Shown in pieces: positions 1 through 5,092 of a stretch of 5,840 nucleotides of DNA; the first letter of the stretch is position 1; the number at the start of each line of letters is the position of its first letter. The stretch covers positions 1-5,840 of the forward strand of contig QHUQ01000259.1 in the NCBI GenBank assembly GCA_003221985.1, read 5' to 3'. Made by a program: the position numbers and the translations under genes. A model generated the notes under the pieces. That model ran no database searches. It was not told the DNA's origin and saw nothing but the letters and a program-made list of their open reading frames with translations. The stretch is from Gemmatimonadota bacterium (GTDB lineage: Bacteria > Gemmatimonadota > Gemmatimonadetes > Gemmatimonadales > GWC2-71-9).

Positions 1-2
1 TC

Positions 3-992
3 GACAAGATGAAGCTGCACGTCGACATCGGCGCCGACATCCTGTCGCTCGTCGAGTTTCCTTTCCCCGTCGTCCCGATTGTCCGGTGCCATCACGAGAA
101 CTGGGACGGCAGCGGCTATCCTCGAGGCGTCGCCGGCCAGGACATCCCGCTGGGCGCGCGCATCCTGTCGGTGGTCGATTGCTTCGACGCGTTGACGTCG
201 GATCGGCCGTATCGCCGCCGCATGACCAACGATGCCGCGCTCGACATCCTTCGCGAGCGCCGCGGCCGGATGTACGACCCTCGGGTGGTGGATGCCTTCA
301 TCGAGACGCATCTCGACATCGCGCCGGCGGAGCTCGATGTGCCCAAGCAACGCGAGGTCCTCGAGCGCATCACTCGCTCGCGGCACGCGGCGCCGTCATC
401 TGAACCGGTCCAGAGCTCTCCCGCCGCCGCGTCGGACGGCGTCCTGGCGTTCGTGAGCCTTGCGCGACTCGTGTCCGGAGACATCACGCTCGGCGACGTG
501 ATCGCGCTCTCCTCGAATCTGATTCTCGACATCGTGCCCAACGCCAGCGGCGCATGGTATGTACCGGACGCCGCGTCCGATCGGCTCGTGGTGGCCGACG
601 CCTTTGGCCCCGAGGCGGACACGCTGCGCGGATCCAGCGTCGGGATGGGCGAGCGCGTCACCGGCTGGGTCGCCGCGAGCCGTCAAATGGTCGTCAATTC
701 GGCCGCGGCCCTCGACCTGGGTGAACGTGCCATGCTTGCGCACTCGCCGCTCTCGAACTGCATGAGCGTCCCGTTGATCATGGGCGATTCGCTGGCCGGC
801 GTGCTGACGTTGTACAGCAGCGATCAGGAGCCCTTCGACGAGCAGCGCGGCCGGTTGCTGCAGATGATCGCGCCGCACATCGCCGTGGCGATTCATACCG
901 CCGTCCAGGCGTCGGCGGCGAAGGAGACGCCGCTCGCCGGCGTCAAGTCTCCGGCGGCCGTCAGAGAGCTTCGGCTCGTCGCGGCGCGCTGA
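3..992 (+). CDS. HD-GYP domain phosphohydrolase with C-terminal GAF domain (5' end outside window)
   Basis: Likely a cyclic-di-GMP phosphodiesterase of the HD-GYP family, acting in second-messenger signalling in the cytoplasm. The frame is open from base 3, and the first ATG (base 9) lies inside the domain, so the true start and the HD dyad are upstream of the window. Counting from that ATG, an HVDIG motif (residues 4-8) corresponds to the family's HxxxG metal-site histidine. HHENWDGSGYP (28-38) is the diagnostic GYP signature. IPLGARILSVVDCFDALTSD (46-65) carries the downstream metal-ligand Asp. A Pro/Ser/Ala-rich linker (about 125-143) leads to a GAF domain at about 145-300, seen as a regular alpha/beta pattern with GERVTGWVA and CMSVPLIMGDSLAGVLTLYS. 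A sensory GAF placed after the catalytic domain is less usual than one before it; its ligand cannot be read from the sequence. The stop is TGA at 990-992. HD-GYP assignment is secure, the exact substrate is inferred. Confidence 0.9.
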   Translation, partial: DKMKLHVDIGADILSLVEFPFPVVPIVRCHHENWDGSGYPRGVAGQDIPLGARILSVVDCFDALTSDRPYRRRMTNDAALDILRERRGRMYDPRVVDAFIETHLDIAPAELDVPKQREVLERITRSRHAAPSSEPVQSSPAAASDGVLAFVSLARLVSGDITLGDVIALSSNLILDIVPNASGAWYVPDAASDRLVVADAFGPEADTLRGSSVGMGERVTGWVAASRQMVVNSAAALDLGERAMLAHSPLSNCMSVPLIMGDSLAGVLTLYSSDQEPFDEQRGRLLQMIAPHIAVAIHTAVQASAAKETPLAGVKSPAAVRELRLVAAR

Positions 993-1033
993 GAATCGCT
1001 TTCACGACGACGCCGCGGCCCGTTTGCCACACG

Positions 1034-1054
1034 TCTGACTTCTGACTTCCGACT
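1034..1054. repeat. Short tandem heptamer repeat (GAAGTCA-type)
   Basis: Three head-to-tail 7-bp units, TCTGACT TCTGACT TCCGACT, the third differing by one base. Read on the minus strand they give the GAAGTCAGAAGTCAG pattern often seen as degenerate intergenic repeats in acidobacterial and related genomes (recalled, not searched). They lie 42 bp after the HD-GYP/GAF stop, in the gap between two convergent genes. No function is evident. A 9-mer of the same family, TCAGAAGTC, recurs at 4972-4980. Confidence 0.6.
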
Positions 1055-1199
1055 TCAGCGGCACCAGCTGAAGCATTCGGGCGGTCCGAGAATATGGGAT
1101 CTCGTACCGCGAAAGCGGCGGCTCGCTGCAGGCGTCGGAAGTCCGCGTCACCATGAAAGCCACGCGGCCGAAGACGTAAAACCTGGACGGTCTGATGAC

Positions 1200-1229
1200 G
1201 AGGGACCGCGCGCGCCGCGCGCGGCCCTC
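1200..1229. terminator. GC-rich hairpin between convergent genes, candidate bidirectional terminator
   Basis: GAGGG pairs with CCCTC, and inside it CCGCGCGC pairs with GCGCGCGG around a 3-nt loop. The result is a 13-bp stem with one bulged A at 1205. It begins 9 bp beyond the stop codon of the minus-strand SnoaL-like gene and also lies downstream of the plus-strand HD-GYP gene. Neither side has a T-tract, so it is not a textbook intrinsic terminator; stem strength and position are the arguments. The rest of the 993-1237 gap holds only the heptamer repeat and otherwise unassignable sequence. Confidence 0.5.
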
Positions 1230-1237
1230 CGCGTGAG

Positions 1238-1675
1238 CTACGCTCCCGCTCCGGTCGTCCGGCCGGGCATCGTCACGACGCCGAGCTGCTGCATCAAGCC
1301 CAGCGAATCCCAGTTGATGAACGCTTCCTTGATTCGATCGCCGGTGAAATGGTTGATCGTGATGCCTGTGCCGGTTACGCGGCGCCCCGTCGGTGCCACG
1401 CCCTCGAGCGGGCCCTTGTGCGTCGCGCTGTACCGCCAGCGGACGACCACCTTGTCGCCCGACGAGATCAGCTCGTCGACGTCGAGCCGGCAGTCCGGAA
1501 ACGCGACGCGGTACTTCTTGACGAAATTCTTGTAGGCCTCCACTCCTTTCGTGAGGTTGAGGGGATCGTTGTTCACGTAGTCGGTCGTGAACAACTCGGT
1601 GATCGCCTCGAGCTGCCCCTTGTTCCACACGTCGTCGATCGCGCGGCGTGCGATCGCCTCATGCTTCTCGGCCAT
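1238..1675 (-). CDS. SnoaL-like (polyketide cyclase / ester cyclase fold) protein
   Basis: A complete 145-residue protein of the SnoaL-like NTF2 superfamily, small alpha+beta barrels whose members include cyclases, isomerases and proteins of unknown role. The start is the ATG at 1675-1673, which has a near-perfect Shine-Dalgarno 4 nt upstream; a longer open frame reaching 1981 lacks family similarity and is not used. Supporting features are the N-terminal helix pattern AIDDVWNKGQLEAITELFTTDYVNND (residues 12-37), AFPDCRLDVDELISSGDKVVVRW (58-80), then THKGPLEGVAPTGRRVTGTGI (85-105), and INWDSLGLMQQLGVV (120-134) at the C-terminus. These match the usual order and length (about 130-150 residues) of the ester-cyclase type subgroup. 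There is no signal peptide or membrane segment. The gene stands alone, convergent with the HD-GYP gene and divergent from the AAA+ gene, so context does not reveal its substrate. Confidence 0.88.
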   Translation of the reverse strand: MAEKHEAIARRAIDDVWNKGQLEAITELFTTDYVNNDPLNLTKGVEAYKNFVKKYRVAFPDCRLDVDELISSGDKVVVRWRYSATHKGPLEGVAPTGRRVTGTGITINHFTGDRIKEAFINWDSLGLMQQLGVVTMPGRTTGAGA

Positions 1676-1679
1676 GCTG

Positions 1680-1687
1680 CCTCCTTC
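1680..1687 (-). promoter_or_regulatory. Shine-Dalgarno of the SnoaL-like gene
   Basis: On the minus strand this reads GAAGGAGG, an almost full anti-Shine-Dalgarno match, 4 nt before the ATG at 1675. It decides the start codon against the longer upstream open frame and suggests efficient translation. Confidence 0.85.
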
Positions 1688-1745
1688 TATTGTGACTGTC
1701 GGCCCACCGAGATCCGGTCGTGACCGCAGCCAACGGGAAACCGCT

Positions 1746-1775
1746 ACTCTATCTTCTTGACGCGCCGCTCGCCAA
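1746..1775 (-). promoter_or_regulatory. Weak candidate promoter for the SnoaL-like gene
   Basis: On the minus strand TTGGCG (1775-1770) and TAGAGT (1751-1746) are separated by 18 bp; each matches the sigma-70 consensus at 4 of 6 bases. It would give a leader of roughly 60-65 nt before the ATG. Matches this weak occur by chance, so this is only the best candidate seen. Confidence 0.25.
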
Positions 1776-1878
1776 CGTTCTTCCACTGCTGAGCTGGTCC
1801 GTGGCACACAAGCTCTACAGCCGGCGAGAGCATCGCACGCGACGCGCCGCACGAGAGGCTCAACCGGCGGGCGATAGA

Positions 1879-1898
1879 TATAATGCCGGTCGAGGGGG
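1879..1898 (+). promoter_or_regulatory. -10 element and ribosome binding site of the AAA+-receiver gene
   Basis: A perfect TATAAT lies at 1879-1884, unusual against this GC-rich background. No good -35 hexamer lies at the expected spacing (1856-1861 reads AGGCTC). Transcription would start near 1891, and a purine-rich GAGGGGG (1892-1898) sits 9 nt before the ATG at 1908, so the mRNA leader would be only about 17 nt and nearly all Shine-Dalgarno. The 1676-1907 gap is a divergent regulatory region with the SnoaL-like gene; no operator palindrome was recognised in it. Confidence 0.55.
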
Positions 1899-1907
1899 CT
1901 CCGGATC

Positions 1908-3234
1908 ATGGACGCCGATGCGGGACGACCGCTGCACTCGCCGCAACAGGCGGCCGATCTGGTCGAACTGCTTTCGCGCAAAGTAGTCGGTCAACCGAGC
2001 GCCCTTCAGTACATCGTTCCCTACATCCAGATGTACCAAGCAGGTCTCAACCCCGCGGACCGGCCCGCGGGCATCTTCCTTCTGCTCGGTCCCACGGGCA
2101 CGGGTAAGACTCGAACCGCCGAAGCGCTCGCGGAAATCCTTCACGGCACGTCCAAGCACCTGCTGAAGATCGACTGCGCCGAGTATCAGTCGGATCACGA
2201 GGTGGCCAAGCTGATTGGCGCGCCACCCGGGTACATCGGCCACCGCGAGTCGAAACCGCTGCTGACGCAGGAGCGCCTGCTCGGTGTGATCAGTCCAGCA
2301 TGCGACCTGGCCCTGGTCCTGTTCGACGAAATCGAGAAGGCCGCGCCGGCGCTGAGGGCGCTGTTGCTGGGTATTCTCGACAGGGCGACGATGCGCGAGC
2401 AGGCTGGAGACCATCGGGCTCGCCGCGGTGCGCAAACGATTCTCCCCGGAGTTCGTCAACCGCATCGACGTCGTGATCACGTACCGGTCACTGGACGCCG
2501 ACGCGCTTGCCGAAATCCTCGATCATCATATTGGCGAGCTCCAGCGGCACGTGCACAGACGCCTCGGCGAGCGGTCTTTCGAGATCGAGGTCAGCCAGGC
2601 CGCGCGTCAGCTGCTGGTCGGGAAAGGCGCAAGCCGGGAATACGGTGCCCGCGAACTGAAGCGGACGATTCACCGGATGCTCACCCAGCCGCTCGCGGCG
2701 CTCGTGGCGAACCAGCAGGTGCAGCCGGGGGGACGGGTGCTGGTCGATCTCGCCGAAGGCGAGAAGCTGAGTCTGCGACCCGAAGGCACCGCGGCGTTGT
2801 CGCTGCAACGGTCAAGCCCGGTGGTGCTGGTGCTCGACGACAACTCTCAGCTGCTCGGGAAGCTGGAACGCATGCTGGCCGAGACCGGGGTGACGGCGAT
2901 GACGGGGACGACAGCCCGGCAGGGACGCGAGATCGCAACGCACCGGCGGCTCGACCTCGCGATTGTGGATCTGCTGCTCCCCGACGGCGACGGCCTCTCT
3001 GTCGCGTTCGAGCTGCTCCGGATGTGGCCGCGGCTGCAGATCGTCCTGATGTCGGGAGCGGAGCTGTCGCCCGACGAGGCGGCGATTTGCCAGCGGCAGG
3101 ATTTCCTTGTGCTGCGGAAACCGTTCCTGGCTGAGGACGTCGTCCGTCTCATTCAGCCGTTCCTGCTCAAATGGCCGCGACGAACGGGCGGCAGGCCCGG
3201 CGGGCCGCCCCACGCCGCGGCTGCCGGCGAGTGA
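1908..3234 (+). pseudogene. ClpB/Hsp100-type AAA+ ATPase fused to a response-regulator receiver domain, frame broken by an internal deletion
   Basis: The family uses ATP hydrolysis to unfold or remodel proteins. The first part is read from ATG 1908: VVGQPSA (residues 26-32), Walker A GPTGTGKT (61-68), pore-loop motif GAPPGYIGH (104-112) and Walker B LVLFDEIEKA (136-145), up to about residue 162 (base 2393). From about base 2395 the homologous reading moves to the next frame: GLAAVRKRFSPEFVNRID with the arginine-finger Arg (codon at 2461), a C-terminal small domain with the sensor-2 motif YGARELKR, then a linker and a receiver domain (about 2818-3171). The receiver has the acidic pair DD, phosphoacceptor Asp (codon at 2968), the Ser of VLMSG and Lys of LRKPF, so it looks competent. 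The segment normally holding sensor 1 (TSNLG), by recall of ClpB about 40-60 residues, is absent from both frames, so this is a deletion, not just a frameshift. Only one AAA+ module and no Clp N-domain or D1 are present. As sequenced the gene cannot make a working ATPase; an assembly error is a real alternative. Confidence 0.82.
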
Positions 3235-3270
3235 GCTTTTCGGCATTCGTGATTCCGACGATTGTGGCTT

Positions 3271-3440
3271 GCCACGAAGGTCGCGAAACACACGAAACAC
3301 ACGAAGAAGACGAAGAAGACGTCTAACCGCAGAGACTGCAAGACACGCCGAGGCAGCGCGTGCGACCCGCGGCCGGCATGGCCGGCTGCACGCTCAGTCT
3401 TTTTCGTGTCGTTCGTGGATCTTCGTGTTTTCGTGGTTAA
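3271..3440. repeat. Long imperfect inverted repeat of CCACGAA units (copy 1)
   Basis: The left arm (about 3271-3320) is a run of degenerate CACGAA/GAAGAAGAC units. The right arm (3397-3440) is the complementary array, ending in GTGGTTAA. CACGAAGAAGAC (3300-3311) pairs with GTCTTTTTCGTG (3397-3408) at 11 of 12 positions, and further units pair imperfectly outward. The enclosed stretch of about 75 bp holds a different repeat-like motif (AACCGCAGAGACTGCA at 3325-3340) and a compact nested hairpin. The element sits between two plus-strand genes and could terminate transcription or shield the ligase promoter. No transposase or clear target-site duplication is visible. The rest of the 3235-3496 gap holds only the ligase promoter candidate. 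Confidence 0.75.
3358..3393. other. Nested hairpin inside repeat copy 1
   Basis: GCCGGC (3372-3377), ATG, GCCGGC (3381-3386) is a perfect self-complementary hairpin. GCGTGC (3358-3363) and GCACGC (3388-3393) can pair outside it with an unpaired left-hand spacer. It is the most stable structure at the apex of the larger inverted repeat. There is no following T-tract. Confidence 0.45.
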
Positions 3441-3483
3441 CGTCTTCCACGCTTTTGAATTCTCCCGGCCGACGCATTCCGCA

Positions 3484-3499
3484 TACAATCCGCGGCATG
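3484..3499 (+). promoter_or_regulatory. -10 element immediately before the ligase start; candidate leaderless promoter
   Basis: TACAAT (3484-3489; 5 of 6 to TATAAT) ends 7 nt before the ATG at 3497. A usual 6-7 nt spacing to the transcription start would put the first mRNA base at or next to the A of the ATG, giving a leaderless transcript. In agreement, no Shine-Dalgarno lies upstream; the intervening bases are CCGCGGC. A TTGAAT at 3455-3460 is 23 bp from the -10, too far for a standard -35. Confidence 0.5.
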
Positions 3500-4959
3500 A
3501 ACGGCCTCATGATGGACTATCCGCTCACCCTCTCGACCATCTTCCGCCGCGCCGAATCGCTCTTCGGCCACCGCGAGGTCGTCTGGCGCGCGGCCGACAA
3601 GTCTATCCGCCGTTACAACTACGCCGCCTTCGCGGAACGCACCCGCCGCCTCGCCCGCGCCCTCCTCGATCTCGGCATCCATCCCAGCGACCGCGTCGCC
3701 ACGCTCGGCTGGAACCACGGCCCGCACCTCGAGGCGTATTTCGGCATCCCCCTCATCGGCGCCGTCCTCCACACGCTCAACCTCCGCCTTCATCCCGAGG
3801 AGCTCGCCTACATCGTCAACCACGCGGAGGATCGCGCCGTTCTCGTGGACGAGAGCCTGCTCCCTCTCTGGGAGCAGGTCCGCCCGCTGGTGAGCGTGCC
3901 CACGGTGATCGTCGTCGCCGCGTCGAAGCCCGTCGCCGGCGGATACCTCGAGTACGAAACGCTGATCTCCAGGGCACAGCCGGCGCGCGATCTGCCCGGC
4001 CGGTCGTGCCGATGTTCCACGCCAACGCGTGGGGCATGCCGTTTTCCGCGGTCATGGTGGGCGCCAGGCTCGTGATGCCCGGGCCGCATCTCGATCCCGA
4101 GAGCCTGGTCGATCTGTTTCACCGCGAGCGCGTCACGCTCACCGGCGGCGTGCCGACGATCTGGATGGGCGTGCTGCAGTTCCTCGACGCCAACCCGCGC
4201 CGGTACGACCTGTCGGCCATTCGCGCCATGTACGTCGGCGGCTCCGCCGTGCCGCAGGCGCTCATCGAAGCGTTCGAGCGGCGCCACGGCCTGCCGATCA
4301 TCCAGGCGTGGGGCATGACGGAGATGGCGCCGGTGGGAACCGTCGCGCACATCCCCGGGACGATGGCCGAGGCGACCGACGAACGGAAGTTCGCGTACCG
4401 CGCCAAGCAGGGACGGCCGGCACCGCTCGTCGAGATCCGCGCGCGCAACGAGGACGGCCTCGTGCCGTGGGACGGCCAGACGATGGGCGAGCTCGAAGTG
4501 CGCGGCGCGTGGGTCGTCAGCAGCTACTACAACAACGCCGACTCCGCCGATCGCTTCACGGCCGACGGCTGGTTCAGGACGGGCGACATCGCGACCATCG
4601 ACGCCGACGGCACCATCCAGATTCAGGATCGGTCGAAGGATCTGATCAAGTCGGGCGGGGAGTGGATCAGCTCGGTCGCGCTCGAGTGTGCGCTCATGGG
4701 CCATCCGGCCGTCGCCGAGGCGGCCGTGATCCCGGTGATGCATCCAAAGTGGAGCGAGCGTCCGCTGGCGGCCGTCGTCCTGAAGGCCGGCGCGAGCGCG
4801 TCGCCCGCCGATCTCCGGGCGTTTCTCGCGCCGCAGTTTCCGAAGTTCTGGCTGCCGGACGCCTTCGAGTTCATCGACGCCATCCCGCGCACGTCGGCCG
4901 GCAAGTTCAAGAAGAGCGAGCTGCGCGAGCGGTTCAGGGACTACCGGCTCGCTGACTAG
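3497..4959 (+). pseudogene. AlkK-like fatty-acyl-CoA ligase (AMP-forming), frame broken by an internal deletion
   Basis: Members activate fatty acids to acyl-CoA through an acyl-adenylate, feeding beta-oxidation or lipid synthesis. The start at ATG 3497 gives MNGLMMDYPLTL, the characteristic N-terminus of AlkK-like ligases, and about 168 residues follow in this frame to about base 4000, including WNHGPHLEAYFGIPLIGAVL and LNLRLHPEELAYIVNHAEDR. Homology resumes in another frame at about base 4000 with PVVPMFHANAWGMPF and continues to TAG 4957-4959: QAWGMTEMAPVG (A5), DGWFRTGDIATID (A7), RSKDLIKSGGEWISS (A8) and PRTSAGKFKKSELR with the catalytic Lys at codon 4903 (A10). What should lie between, the phosphate-binding TSGTTGNPKG loop and surrounding residues (about 50, by recall of the family), is absent in both frames. 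Without it adenylation is not expected, so the gene is inactive as sequenced unless the gap is an assembly error. The gene sits between inverted repeat copies and appears to have its own promoter. Confidence 0.87.
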
Positions 4960-4965
4960 ATTCAC

Positions 4966-5001
4966 AGGAGATCAGAAGTCGTGAAGTTGGCGAGCGCTTA
5001 A
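4966..5001 (+). other. Orphan translation-start-like signal followed by a six-codon frame
   Basis: AGGAG (4966-4970) lies 10 nt before a GTG at 4981, which opens a six-residue frame (MKLASA) that stops at TAA 4999-5001, within the first bases of the second CCACGAA repeat. It begins only a few bases after the ligase stop, as a next operon gene would. It may be the start of a gene cut off by the repeat, or chance: TCAGAAGTC (4972-4980) belongs to the heptamer repeat family and could explain part of the motif. Confidence 0.3.
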
Positions 5002-5090
5002 CCACGACAAACACGAAACCCACGAAGCCACGAAAAAGATCTGTTTGTCTTTTTCGCGTCTTTCGTGCCCTTCGTGCCTTTCGTGCAAGT
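4998..5090. repeat. CCACGAA hairpin repeat (copy 2), candidate bidirectional terminator
   Basis: The left arm (4998-5039) begins TTAACCACGA and ends with CGAAAAAGA. The right arm (5048-5087) is made of TTTCGTG/TTCGTGCC units. CGAAAAAGA (5031-5039) pairs perfectly with TCTTTTTCG (5048-5056) over an 8-nt loop, with imperfect pairing further out. It occupies most of the gap between the plus-strand ligase and the minus-strand S1 gene, 2 bp from the S1 stop, so both transcripts would run into it. The left arm closely resembles the right arm of copy 1 read on the opposite strand: both share TTAACCACGA at one end and CACGAAAAAGA at the other, about 42-44 nt apart. Confidence 0.75.
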
Positions 5091-5092
5091 CG

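Noticed and set aside
396..896. Long minus-strand open frame opposite the GAF domain
   Set aside because: The opposite strand encodes a well-formed GAF domain; this frame has no motif or ribosome binding site.
1060..1200. Possible tRNA or small RNA in the convergent gap
   Set aside because: No cloverleaf, T-loop GTTCGA-like motif or promoter could be found; only the GC-rich hairpin at its right end is supported.
1676..1981. N-terminal extension of the SnoaL-like gene to base 1981
   Set aside because: The extension is low-complexity Arg/Ser-rich, overlaps the AAA+ promoter and start, and the internal ATG has a near-perfect Shine-Dalgarno and matches the family's length.
1720..1986. Plus-strand 88-codon frame in the divergent promoter region
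   Set aside because: No Shine-Dalgarno, no family resemblance, and it overlaps the start of the AAA+ gene out of frame.
2386..2403. Programmed ribosomal frameshift joining the two AAA+ parts
   Set aside because: No slippery heptamer is present, and conserved sequence is missing from both frames, which a frameshift cannot explain.
3271..3440. CRISPR array
   Set aside because: The CACGAA units are short, degenerate and not separated by unique spacers of constant length, and the two arms are inverted rather than direct.
3153..3488. Small protein encoded by the CCACGAA repeat (either strand)
   Set aside because: The repeat yields low-complexity TKKTKKT or FFVFFVCFVCF-like peptides, a familiar artefact of these repeats, with no start signal.
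3808..4965. A 385-codon open frame on the minus strand opposite the ligase
   Set aside because: It is antisense to clearly homologous ligase sequence, is Arg/His/Asp-rich without recognisable domains, and is expected from the third-position GC bias of the real gene.
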